From contig NZ_CP011868.1 of assembly GCF_001294645.1 (NCBI RefSeq), positions 744,001 through 808,000 of the forward strand: a stretch of 64,000 bases of DNA, written 5' to 3'. Below the pieces are notes generated by a model that searched no databases, was not told the origin of the DNA, and was given only the letters and a program-made list of their open reading frames with translations. This document shows, piece by piece, positions 49,601 to 57,712 of the stretch; positions within the stretch are counted from its first letter, which is position 1, and every line of letters begins with the position of its first letter. The translations under genes were made by a program, and so were the position numbers. The stretch comes from Pseudonocardia sp. HH130629-09. GTDB lineage: Bacteria > Actinomycetota > Actinomycetes > Mycobacteriales > Pseudonocardiaceae.

Positions 49601-52231
49601 CAGCTGGGTGGCGACGACGACCTCGTCGAGCGTGCGCAGGTAGTCCTCGCGCGCCGCGGGGGACAGGTGCGCGACCGACTCCGGGTGGCGCAGCCGCCAG
49701 TTCAGCAGGTCCAGCACCACCGGCACCTGCTGCGGCGCGCGGCGGTGGGCCAGGAACATCCGGTACAGCGCCGGGCCGAGATCGTCGGCGCGGGCCGCGC
49801 CACCGTCGATCTCGGCGACGCCGTAGTGGGCCAGCGCCCGGCGCAGCTTGGCCTGGAAGGACTCGGGCAGGCCCTCGTCCTCGGCGTCGCGGGAGCGCAG
49901 GTAGGCGTAGAGGTACTCTTGCGGGTTGCGCTCGGTCTCGCCGGTCTCGTCGTCGGTCTCGGACCGGTTGCGCGAGAGCTGGCACAGGTCGGCGAAGATC
50001 TGCAGGACGGCGGTCTCCCCGGCCAGCACGGCCGGGTCGTCGGCCGCCAGCTGCTCGCGGGCGCCGGCGAGGCGGCGCAGCTGCGGGCGGGCCTGGCGCT
50101 CGTCGACGTCGAAGCCCAGCACCTGGAAGCGCAGCGCGGACAGCGCGTCGGCCGCGGTCGCGGCGGGGTCGGTGTCGGCGCCGGTCGCGGCGAACGCGGA
50201 CAGGTCGGCGCGCTCCCCGCTGGGCGCCGCTGCGTCCGCGTCGGCCGACGGCTCCAGCCGCACCAGCTTCGTGCCGCCGTCGACCTGGGTGTTGGCCGGG
50301 ACGAGGATCTCGGCGACGGTGCCGTCGAACGGCGCCCGCAGCGAGGTCTCCAGCTTCATCGACTCGACGATCGCGAGGGTGTCGCCCTCGGCCACGGTCT
50401 GGCCCGCGGTGACCGGCAGCGCGACGACCATCGCCGGGGCGGGGGCGCGGACGATGCCGGCCTCGCCGCCGGAGATGCGGTGCACGGCGCCGTCGACCTC
50501 GACGAGGTAGTCCGCCTCCTGTGCGACCGACAGCACGGTCCAGGACCGGTCGCCGACGGTGAGCCGGCGCTCGTAGGCGCCATTGCGCTCGACGTCGACG
50601 TCGACCGAGGTCCCGTCCAGCTCGACGGTGTAGCGCCCGGCGCGGGTCCGGGCGACCTTCAGCTTGTAGGACTGCCCGGCGACGGTGACGTCGGTCTGGT
50701 GCCAGGTCTCGTAGCCCACCTCGGGCCGGCCGGCCTCGGCGGAGCGGAACAGCCGCTCCTGCTGGCGGGCGACGTGGCCGTCGTGGCTGAGCACGGCGGT
50801 GGCGAGCAGCGCGACGTCGAGCCGGCGGGGCGGTGCGTAGCCCTCGGCCATCATGCCGTCGAGCCAGGTGGTCTGCAGCTCGCCCGAGCGGAACTCGTCG
50901 CGGTCGAGCAGGTCCAGCAGGAACGCCTTGTTCGTGGAGCCGCCGTCGATCACCGCGGCGGTCTGGCGCAGTGCCCGGGACAGCCGCGCGCGGGCCTCGT
51001 CGCGGTCGCGGCCCCAGGCGATCACCTTGGCGATCATGGAGTCGAACTGCGGCGGGATGACGTCGCCCGCGGCCACGCCGGTGTCGACCCGGATGCCGGG
51101 GCCGGACGGCAGTGCCAGGTGCTCGATCCGGCCCGGGGCGGGGGCGAACTCGCGCTCCGGGTCCTCGGCGGTCAGCCGGGCCTCGATCGCCCAGCCCTGC
51201 GCCGCCGGGACCTCACGCGCGACCTCGGCGAGCGTGCCGCCCGCGGCGACGTGCAGCTGCAGCTTGACGATGTCGACGCCGGTGCACGCCTCGGTGACCG
51301 GGTGCTCGACCTGCAGCCGGGTGTTGACCTCGAGGAAGGAGAGCAGCTTCTCCTCGGGCTGGTAGAGGAACTCGACGGTGCCGGCGTTGACGTAGCCCGC
51401 GGCGCGGGCCAGCTCGGCGGCCGAGCTGCGCAGCAGCTCCTCCTGCGTGGGGTCGAGCGCGGTGGAGGCCGACTCCTCGATCACCTTCTGGTTGCGCCGC
51501 TGCACCGAGCAGTCGCGCACCCCGAGGGTCCAGACGTCGCCGGTGGCGTCGGCGACGACCTGCACCTCGACGTGCCGGCCGCCGGACACCGCGCGCTCCA
51601 GGAACACGGTCGCGTCGCCCGCGGTCCTCGACGCCTCCGACGCGGCCCGCTCGAAGGCCTCGTCGAGCTGCTCGGGGCCCGCCACGTAGCGGATGCCCCG
51701 CCCCCCGCCGCCCGCGGTGGCCTTCACCATGAGCGGGTAGCCGACTGTCTCGGCGGTCTTGCGGGCCGCCTCGACGTCGGCCACCGGGCCGCCCGACCAC
51801 GGCGCCATCGGCACCCCGACCGACTCGGCCAGCTGCTTGGACGCGATCTTGTCCCCGAGCCGGCGCATGACCTCCGCCGACGGCCCGACGAAGGTGATCC
51901 CCAGCCGCTCGCACAGCTCCGCGAACTCGGCCTTCTCCGACACGAAGCCCCAGCCGGGCCAGACCGCGTCGGCGCGGGTGACACGCAGCGCGCGCTCCAG
52001 CTCGGCGTGGTCGAGGTAGGGGCTCGCGCCCATGTGGTCCGGGTCGTCCGGACCGATCAGGACGGCCTCGTCGGCCTCGCGGACGTACATCGCGCGGCGG
52101 TCGACGGCGGTGTGCAGCGCGATCGTGCGCAGGCGGCGGTCGGGCCCGTTCTGGGCGTTCCACTCACGGACGGCGTTGATGAGCCGCATGGCGGGCTCGC
52201 CGCGATTGACGATGGCGATGCGCGAGAACAT
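46610..52231 (-). CDS. Single-chain multidomain acetyl/acyl-CoA carboxylase
   Basis: A 1873-residue protein with every ACC part on one chain. Residues about 1-450 are biotin carboxylase (IVNRGEPAMRLINAV, ATAGGGGRGIRYV, FLEVNTRLQVEHPVTE). The biotin carrier domain holds AIVESMKLETSLRAP with Lys626. A central region of about 600 residues (690-1290) resembles the linker of eukaryotic ACC, and the carboxyltransferase spans about 1300-1873 (VVVTGINVGAQPYWNAE, LVVLANLSGFDGSPESL). Most bacteria split these into subunits. Substrate is probably acetyl-CoA, given the upstream KAS III. It is the middle gene of the operon. Confidence 0.92.
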   Translation of the reverse strand: MFSRIAIVNRGEPAMRLINAVREWNAQNGPDRRLRTIALHTAVDRRAMYVREADEAVLIGPDDPDHMGASPYLDHAELERALRVTRADAVWPGWGFVSEKAEFAELCERLGITFVGPSAEVMRRLGDKIASKQLAESVGVPMAPWSGGPVADVEAARKTAETVGYPLMVKATAGGGGRGIRYVAGPEQLDEAFERAASEASRTAGDATVFLERAVSGGRHVEVQVVADATGDVWTLGVRDCSVQRRNQKVIEESASTALDPTQEELLRSSAAELARAAGYVNAGTVEFLYQPEEKLLSFLEVNTRLQVEHPVTEACTGVDIVKLQLHVAAGGTLAEVAREVPAAQGWAIEARLTAEDPEREFAPAPGRIEHLALPSGPGIRVDTGVAAGDVIPPQFDSMIAKVIAWGRDRDEARARLSRALRQTAAVIDGGSTNKAFLLDLLDRDEFRSGELQTTWLDGMMAEGYAPPRRLDVALLATAVLSHDGHVARQQERLFRSAEAGRPEVGYETWHQTDVTVAGQSYKLKVARTRAGRYTVELDGTSVDVDVERNGAYERRLTVGDRSWTVLSVAQEADYLVEVDGAVHRISGGEAGIVRAPAPAMVVALPVTAGQTVAEGDTLAIVESMKLETSLRAPFDGTVAEILVPANTQVDGGTKLVRLEPSADADAAAPSGERADLSAFAATGADTDPAATAADALSALRFQVLGFDVDERQARPQLRRLAGAREQLAADDPAVLAGETAVLQIFADLCQLSRNRSETDDETGETERNPQEYLYAYLRSRDAEDEGLPESFQAKLRRALAHYGVAEIDGGAARADDLGPALYRMFLAHRRAPQQVPVVLDLLNWRLRHPESVAHLSPAAREDYLRTLDEVVVATQLRHPVVGDTARLVRYRAFDAPVVAAERDRALAEVRESLDVLAENPDADDRARRIAALVGSSEPILGVFGERHDAVLLEVMTRRYYRVRVLRDLELVEHAGKPLLTARYQHLGRDRTLFASVIDNNDPAAAQAVADELRRRVGELDGDRTALVDLYVTSTKADDGGDPDARAERVRAALGKVPANLHRVAVAVRPNPRAAGTASEEAEPPTWFTFRPDETGELVEDRTLRGMHPLVADRLRLWRFRDFELHRLPAATDVHLFRATGREVTADDRLVAMANVRELTVLRDEETGKVRSLPQFERALDACINSLRAARAGDRTLARMSWNRIALYVWPEVDVPLAELDSVVRRLAPRTANLGLEQVLVEFRTADPQVTGGQGGPRSMLLRMSRPPGAGLQVKLDQPPTEPMRELDAYDQKVLKARRRGAVYPYEIVPLLTAPIDAGPGTWQEYDLVDPDDPALPVPVDRAPGGNTANLVLGVVSVPTRRYPDGMKRVVLLGDPTRALGAIAEPECRRVLAAIHLARELDVPIEWFAVSAGAKIAMDSGTENMDWISRVLRGIIEFTQDGGELNVVVTGINVGAQPYWNAEATMLMHTKGILVMTPDSAMVLTGKHSLDFSGGVSAEDNFGIGGYDRIMGPNGQAQYWAPDLSGAVGVLLAHYAHTWTQPGERFPRPAPTTDPVSRDVTTAPHSGPNCEFTTLGEIWAPETNRERKKPFDIRSVLRGVADADHPTSERWADMHDAESVVALDAHLGGQPIAMIGIESRPLPRRGPRPVDGPSQFTAGTLFPRSSRKCARAINAASGNRPLVVLANLSGFDGSPESLRGLQLENGAEIGRAIVNFDGPIVFCVVSRYHGGAFVVFSGTLNDNMEVAAITGSYASVLGGAPAAAVVFAGEVNDRTAKDERITDLEARITRAVTDGDEATAARLRGDLATLRPDVRSEKLGQVAEEFDTKHSIERARSVGSVHRIVSPDQLRPYLADAVQRGMKRTLDTLGGTA

Positions 52232-52414
52232 GGCTGGGGTTCACTGCTCCTACGAGTGCGACGACGAGGTGGCGGCGGGGTGCCGCACTGACATCGTCGT
52301 CGTGCGGTCGGCGGGTCGGTACGGACGGTCGCCCGGGCTGTGCCGGAATGCGGGCGGGCTCACCTCTCGGACGGGGATCTTCCCGCCCACTGTGGCCCGT
52401 GTCACCCGGTCGTG

Positions 52415-54364
52415 CTACTCGCCGAAGGCGATGCGGACGTCGTCGGAGGTCGGGGCGACGGCCGGCTCGGCCACCGCGGCGGCCGTCGGGTCCAGGTGGA
52501 CCTCCGGCGCCATCACGGCCGGGTCGATCTCCAGCACCGCATAGCCGCCCACCGCGCCGGCCCCGAAGCCGGGCGCGAAGACCCGGGTCCGGCCAGCCAC
52601 CACGCCGTCGGCCACGGAGTCGAACAGCGCGATCGGGATGGATGCCGCGGACACGTTGCCCATCGACTCGATGTTGAAGTACAGCTGGTCGGCCGAGAGC
52701 CCTGCCTTGCCCGCGAGCTGCAGGATCATCGTCTTGTTCGCCTGGTGCGGGACGATCAGGTCGACCGCCTCGAGCATCGTGCCCTCGCCGTCGGGCCCGG
52801 CCTGCTCGGTGAGCTCGTCGATCATCTGCGCCAGGTAGCGGGCGACCAGCGCCTTGACCTCGGGGCCGTAGACGGTGATGTCGTTGTCGAACTCCGGGTT
52901 CGGCCAGATGATCGAGTTCACCTGGGTGTCCGGGCCCGACGCGTAGGTCTGCAGCAGGTCGACGTCGCCGCGCTCGCCCTCGGCGGCCGGGGCGATGACC
53001 ATCGCGGCCGCGCCGTCGCCGAAGATCATCCGCGAGGTGCGGACGTTGCCGATCTTGTCGGAGAACTTCTCGACGCAGACCAGCAGGACCGGCCGGTTCA
53101 CCTCCTGCAGCTGGCGCACGGCCTCGGACAGGCCGTAGGGCAGCCCGGCGCAGGCGGCGATGATGTCGGCCGAGCAGTGCGTCTGCAGCAGGCCCAGGCG
53201 ACCGGACAGCCACGTCGACAGCGACGGGATGAGCCGCTCGCTGGTGCAGGTGGCGACGAGCACGGCGCCGATCTCGGATCGGTCGCGGCCGGAGTGCTCC
53301 AGCGCGCGGACCGCGGCGGCCCAGGCCAGGTCCTCGATGTCGAGCTCGGTGTAGCGGCGCTGGTCGATGCCGGTCTTGGCGGCGATCTCGTCGGCGCTCA
53401 TCGGTGACCAGGAGAACGCGGAGTTGCGGACGACGTCGTCGTTGGAGCAGACGTGCTCACCCCGGACGACGGCGAGCGCCTCCACCTTCGGCTGCACCGC
53501 GAACGCCTCGCGCACCCGGATCGGGGGCAGCGGGGCGACGGGCTCGACCGGGTCGGATTGGGTGGAGAGCCGGCCGCGCCGCGCCGGACGGGCGCCGGTG
53601 GCGCGGTCCAGGAACTGCTCGACGTCGCGGTTGCGCGGGTGGAAGGCGATGACGTACTCGTCGTCGCCGATCTCCTCGGCGGTGCGCAGCTCGGTGGCGG
53701 CACGGTCCCAGGGGTACTGGTTGTGCAGCACCATCGCCCACCGGGTCAGGGCCTCGAGCTCGGGACGCTCGGCGTGCGCGTCGAGGATCTCGGTGAAGGA
53801 GAAGACCGGGTAGTCCGGGTCGTGGTGGGGCACGACGAAGGTCTGCGCGCCGGGCGTGGTGAGGAACTGCTCCACGGTCGGCTTGACCGCGGGCAGCTCG
53901 GTCGCGTGGTGACGGCGGTTGCCGTAGACGTCGAAGAGGAGGTCGAAGATGCGGCGCTCGGTCTCCTCGTCCCAGGTGGTGGGGAGCGTGGCGAAGGCGT
54001 CGGCGACGGCCCGGATCTTCTTGTCGCCGTCGCGCCAGGGGGTGAGCAGCGGGAGGAAGACGTCGGCGCGGTGGCGGGGGAGGTCGCGCCAGCGGGTCGG
54101 GCGCTTCTCGAACATGGTGAGCGTGTACCGGTTGACCCAGAACAGGTTCTGGCTCATGTCGCGCAGCAGCGCGAAGCGACTCTCGTAGGCACCGTTGGTG
54201 ACCCGCTCCAGGATGTCGGTGCCGGTGGGCGCCTTTGCCTCGAAATCGCGACCGACGATGGCCGTGAACTGTTCCAGGTCGTCGATGACGGAAAAATCGA
54301 GTTCACCGAGAAAATTTGCGGGAAAGACCAGTCGGTCGTGGTTGTTGACCACGAACGGTTTCAT
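52415..54364 (-). CDS. KAS III-like ketosynthase with an unrecognised N-terminal domain
   Basis: A 649-residue protein. Residues about 300-630 are a FabH/KAS III-type thiolase fold: Cys405 in SADIIAACAGLPYGLSEAV is the nucleophile, DLIVPHQANKTMIL holds the His and FNIESMGNVSAASIPIAL the Asn. Residues 1-290 match nothing I know; they are helical, rich in Trp, Tyr and Arg (FWVNRYTLTMFEKRPTRW), with no motif. KAS III enzymes condense an acyl-CoA with malonyl-ACP or, in NphT7-like members, malonyl-CoA. Being followed by a carboxylase and a reductase, an acetoacetyl-CoA synthase role is likely. Confidence 0.85.
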   Translation of the reverse strand: MKPFVVNNHDRLVFPANFLGELDFSVIDDLEQFTAIVGRDFEAKAPTGTDILERVTNGAYESRFALLRDMSQNLFWVNRYTLTMFEKRPTRWRDLPRHRADVFLPLLTPWRDGDKKIRAVADAFATLPTTWDEETERRIFDLLFDVYGNRRHHATELPAVKPTVEQFLTTPGAQTFVVPHHDPDYPVFSFTEILDAHAERPELEALTRWAMVLHNQYPWDRAATELRTAEEIGDDEYVIAFHPRNRDVEQFLDRATGARPARRGRLSTQSDPVEPVAPLPPIRVREAFAVQPKVEALAVVRGEHVCSNDDVVRNSAFSWSPMSADEIAAKTGIDQRRYTELDIEDLAWAAAVRALEHSGRDRSEIGAVLVATCTSERLIPSLSTWLSGRLGLLQTHCSADIIAACAGLPYGLSEAVRQLQEVNRPVLLVCVEKFSDKIGNVRTSRMIFGDGAAAMVIAPAAEGERGDVDLLQTYASGPDTQVNSIIWPNPEFDNDITVYGPEVKALVARYLAQMIDELTEQAGPDGEGTMLEAVDLIVPHQANKTMILQLAGKAGLSADQLYFNIESMGNVSAASIPIALFDSVADGVVAGRTRVFAPGFGAGAVGGYAVLEIDPAVMAPEVHLDPTAAAVAEPAVAPTSDDVRIAFGE

Positions 54365-54893
54365 GTGACGACCTCCAGCAGCGGCGACGACCGGCGAGAT
54401 CGCCAGGCGGGACGCGGTGCGGCCTGGTCGATCGGATCGGTTGCGGTGCCTGCAACGCTATCGATGAACAGTCACGATCGGAATGTGATCCAGCCGCCGA
54501 GTGTGCGCTCTCACGGATGGTCGGTCAACTCCGACTGTTACCGGCGAGAATGTTACCGGTCGGTCTACTCGCCGGTTCTCGGAAAGAGCTCCGCAGACCC
54601 GCAGGTTGACGGGCGGGCTGGTCCACAGTGGAACGATCACCGGGCGTGGCCGGTCGGCCCCGGCACGTGCACACGCCGACGGGGGCATGGTCGTCGGCGT
54701 CACAGTCCGCGCGGTGATCGTCACCCGCGCTCCGGGTGCACGCCATCGTCCGAACGGAGGAGGACAGGGCTCGTCCTCCGATGTGGACGGTCGTACGCGG
54801 GCGCCGCGGCGGCCGCCCGGCGGCGCACGGTGGGAATGCGACTGCGGAATGCGATCCCGAATCCCCGGACACCGTTCCGGGGCGCTCCGGTGT
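54365..54893. other. Regulatory region upstream of the KAS III operon
   Basis: About 530 bases with no convincing gene; open frames here are shadows. On the minus strand, TTCCGA (54477-54482), a 17-base spacer and TAGCGT (54454-54459) make a plausible promoter about 85 bases before the KAS III start. The upper part carries the MFS gene's terminal region, and nothing else distinct is seen. Confidence 0.4.
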
Positions 54894-56366
54894 TCAGCCG
54901 TGGGCGGTGGCCGGGGCCGGGGCCGCTACGGTCTCCGCCTTCGGCGCGGGTGTGAGCAGCACCAGGACCGTGGCGAGCAGCCCGGCGGCACCCGCCGCGA
55001 CGAAGGAGATCGTGTACGCCGTGGCCGAGGGCGGTCCGCCGTCGCCGAGCACGTAGGTCGCCGTCACCGCGGCGACGACCGCGGTGCACGAGCTCGTGCC
55101 GAGCTGCCGGGCCAGGGTGTTGAGGCTGTTCGCCGCGGCGGTCTCCGACTCCGGCACCGCCCGCATGATCGTCAGTGGGATCGCCGAGTAGGCGAGCGCG
55201 GCGCCGACCGCGGCCACGGTCGAGGCGGCCACCAGGAGCGGCACCGTCGAGGGCATCGCGGCGAAGGCGAAGTTGCCCGCCCCGAGGAGCAGCGTGCCGA
55301 CCACCAGGGTGGTGCGCGGGCCCCGCAGCCGCGACAGCCGGGCCGAGGCCGAGGAGAACACCACCATCGACCCGCCCATCGGCAGCAGCACCAGTCCGGC
55401 GACGACCAGCGAGAGCCCGAACCCGTAGCCGGTCGTGACCGGGGCCTGCAGGATCTGGGTGGCGAGCACGAAGCCCGCGAACATCGAGAAGCCCACCAGC
55501 ACCGAGGCGAGGTTGGTCAGCAGCACGGCGGGCCGTGCCGAGACCCGCAGGTCCACCAGCGGCGCGGGGACGCGCAGCTCGTACCAGGCGGTCGCGGCCA
55601 CCAGCACCACGGTGCCGGCGAACAGGCCGAGCACGGTCGCCGACGTCCAGCCCCAGTCGTCGCCCTTGGAGATCGCCAGCATCAGGCACACCAGTGCGCC
55701 GCCGACGCCGAACGCCCCCGGCACGTCGAACCGGCCGCCGGTGCGCAGCCGTGACTCGGCCACCAGCCGCCGGACCAGCAGGATCTGCAGCACACCGAGC
55801 ACCGCGGCCCCGGCGAACAGCCAGCGCCAGCTCGCGAACTGGGCGACGACGCCGGTGATCGGCAGCCCGATGGCCCCGCCGAAGCCGAGCGAGGACGACA
55901 TCAGCCCGACCCCGGACCCGACCCGGTCGGCGGGCAGGACGTCGCGCATCAGGCTCATCCCGAGCGCGATCACGCCGAACGCGGCGCCCTGCAGCACCCG
56001 GGCGACGAGCAGCAGCTCGATCCCGGGCGCCAGCGCGCCGAGCAGCGACCCCACCCCGACCAGGCCGAGCGCCACGAGCAGCATCCGGCGCTTGCCGAAC
56101 ATGTCGCCGAGCCGCCCCAGCACCGGCGCCGACACCGCGCCGGCGACGAGGTTGGCGGTGATCAGCCACGACGCCGTCGACCCGCTGACGTCGAGCAGCT
56201 CCGGGAATCGCGGCAGCAGCGGCACGACCATGGTCTGGACCAGTGAGACGAGCAGTCCGCAGGAGGCCAGGACGGCGATCGCGACGCCGGGGCGCGGCGG
56301 CGCCGGTGCGGTTCCCCCGGGGTGGGTGCTCTCGGGCTGCTGGTGCGGACGGCGTGCCCGGAACAC
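54894..56366 (-). CDS. MFS transporter, DHA2 drug-exporter type
   Basis: A 490-residue membrane protein, about 14 hydrophobic helices, with motif A GRLGDMFGKRRMLLV in the first cytoplasmic loop and RVLQGAAFGVIALGMSL in the fourth helix region. It would export hydrophobic compounds with protons. The GTG at 56366 is chosen because GGAGG lies four bases before it; upstream codons lack membrane character. It points the same way as the KAS III operon but is separated by 530 bases. Confidence 0.87.
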   Translation of the reverse strand: MFRARRPHQQPESTHPGGTAPAPPRPGVAIAVLASCGLLVSLVQTMVVPLLPRFPELLDVSGSTASWLITANLVAGAVSAPVLGRLGDMFGKRRMLLVALGLVGVGSLLGALAPGIELLLVARVLQGAAFGVIALGMSLMRDVLPADRVGSGVGLMSSSLGFGGAIGLPITGVVAQFASWRWLFAGAAVLGVLQILLVRRLVAESRLRTGGRFDVPGAFGVGGALVCLMLAISKGDDWGWTSATVLGLFAGTVVLVAATAWYELRVPAPLVDLRVSARPAVLLTNLASVLVGFSMFAGFVLATQILQAPVTTGYGFGLSLVVAGLVLLPMGGSMVVFSSASARLSRLRGPRTTLVVGTLLLGAGNFAFAAMPSTVPLLVAASTVAAVGAALAYSAIPLTIMRAVPESETAAANSLNTLARQLGTSSCTAVVAAVTATYVLGDGGPPSATAYTISFVAAGAAGLLATVLVLLTPAPKAETVAAPAPATAHG

Positions 56367-56470
56367 TCGACCTCCGTGGTGGGGTGACGGATCGTGCTGA
56401 CGGTGGACCCCCGCCGAAGCGGGAGCCACCCATCAGATGAGCACGCCGGTCACCCGTCCGGCAAGCCGGG

Positions 56471-57643
56471 TCACTCCGCGCGCGGGGGGACCGGCTCGGG
56501 CGGCGGCGGGCCGTCGTAGACCGCGGAGGGGCGGATCAGCCGGCGCTGCGCGGCCTGCTCCAGCACGTGTGCACACCAGCCGACGACCCGGCTGACCGCG
56601 AACGTCGGCGTGAACATGCTGCGGGGGATCCCGCAGCTCTCCATCACCACGCCCGCGTGGAACTCCACGTTCGCGAACAGCGGGTGGTCCGGACGCAGCT
56701 CGGCGAGGGTGGCGGCGACCCGCCGTTCGGTGTCGGCGGCCCGCGCGGGCAGCGGCCCGCCCAGCTCCGCGGCCACCTCGCGCAGCAGCGCCGAGCGCGG
56801 GTCCGGCCCGCGGTAGACGGCGTGGCCGAACCCCATGATCCGCATCCCCGCGGCGAGCCGGTCGGCCACCCAGCGCTCCGGTGAGCCGCCGGCGTCACGG
56901 TCGATCGCGTCGAGGCTCTCCAGCGCGCGGTCGGGGGCGCCCCCGTGCAGCGGCCCGGCGAACGCGCCGAGCGCGGCGACCACGCAGGACGCGACGTCGG
57001 CGCCGGTGGAGGCGACCACCCTGGCGGTGAAGGTGGAGGCGTTGAAGCCGTGGTCCACCGTCGCCACGAGGTAGGCGTCGAGCGCGCGGACGTGCGCCGG
57101 CGCGGGCTCGGCACCGGCCAGCATCCACAGCCAGTTCGCGGCGGACGACAGGTCGGTGCGCGGGGCGACCGGGTCGAGGCCGTGACGCAGCCGGTGCAGC
57201 GCGGCGAGGACGGTCGGTGTCGCGGCACAGACGGTCGCGGCGTCGCGGGGGCCCGCCGTCGGGTCGTCCCAGAGCGGGCGCATCCCGTGCTGCGGGCCGA
57301 GCAGCGACAGCGCGGTGCGCAGCCCGGCGAGCAGGTCGGGTCCGCAGGCCTCGGCGATCGCGGGCAGCTGCGCGGCGACGGCGTCGGGCAGGGCCCGGCG
57401 CTGCGCGGTGGTGGCGGCGAACTCCGCGAGCTCGGCGGCGCCCGGGAGGCGGCCGTGGACGAACAGGAACCACACGTCGTCGAAGGTGCGGGTGCGCGCG
57501 AGGTCGACCGCGGAGTACGGGCCGTAGTGGTAGAAGCCCTCGTCCCCGCGGACGTCCCCGATCCGGGTACTGGTGACGGCGACGCCGCGCAGGCCCGGTG
57601 GGACCTGCGGGGCGGCGGTGCCGGTGCTGTCGGTGCTGGTCAT
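56471..57643 (-). CDS. Citrate synthase family protein
   Basis: A 390-residue citrate/2-methylcitrate synthase. Catalytic positions: His in AGPLHGGAPDRAL, His in MGFGHAVYRGPDP, and the third position in NVEFHAGVVME, where the usual Asp (NVD) is Glu. That change may alter activity or substrate. Text such as GFYHYGPYSAVDLARTRTF at the N-terminus is typical of the short actinobacterial paralogs. It is divergent from a second citrate synthase-like gene around a palindrome. Confidence 0.87.
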   Translation of the reverse strand: MTSTDSTGTAAPQVPPGLRGVAVTSTRIGDVRGDEGFYHYGPYSAVDLARTRTFDDVWFLFVHGRLPGAAELAEFAATTAQRRALPDAVAAQLPAIAEACGPDLLAGLRTALSLLGPQHGMRPLWDDPTAGPRDAATVCAATPTVLAALHRLRHGLDPVAPRTDLSSAANWLWMLAGAEPAPAHVRALDAYLVATVDHGFNASTFTARVVASTGADVASCVVAALGAFAGPLHGGAPDRALESLDAIDRDAGGSPERWVADRLAAGMRIMGFGHAVYRGPDPRSALLREVAAELGGPLPARAADTERRVAATLAELRPDHPLFANVEFHAGVVMESCGIPRSMFTPTFAVSRVVGWCAHVLEQAAQRRLIRPSAVYDGPPPPEPVPPRAE

Positions 57644-57674
57644 GACCGGACCGTCCGCCCGTCGGGAATCGTTG

Positions 57675-57699
57675 TCAATATTGATCGGATCAATGTTGA
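57675..57699. promoter_or_regulatory. Operator between the two citrate synthase genes
   Basis: TCAATATTGATC-G-GATCAATGTTGA, 12-base arms with one mismatch, in a 69-base divergent region. It is AT-rich in a GC-rich genome, so it is likely to be a regulator site; the DNA-binding citrate synthase next to it is the natural candidate. Confidence 0.7.
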
Positions 57700-57712
57700 T
57701 ACGGCCCATCTC

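Noticed and set aside
46706..52291. An open frame of 1861 codons on the plus strand
   Set aside because: It is the exact shadow of the ACC gene; its translation is low-complexity Arg/Gly/Val text with no domain, a product of GC-rich third positions.
54458..54724. Small minus-strand gene of 88 codons upstream of the KAS III operon
   Set aside because: No ribosome binding site, no family and a Thr/Pro/Arg-biased sequence; treated as non-coding.
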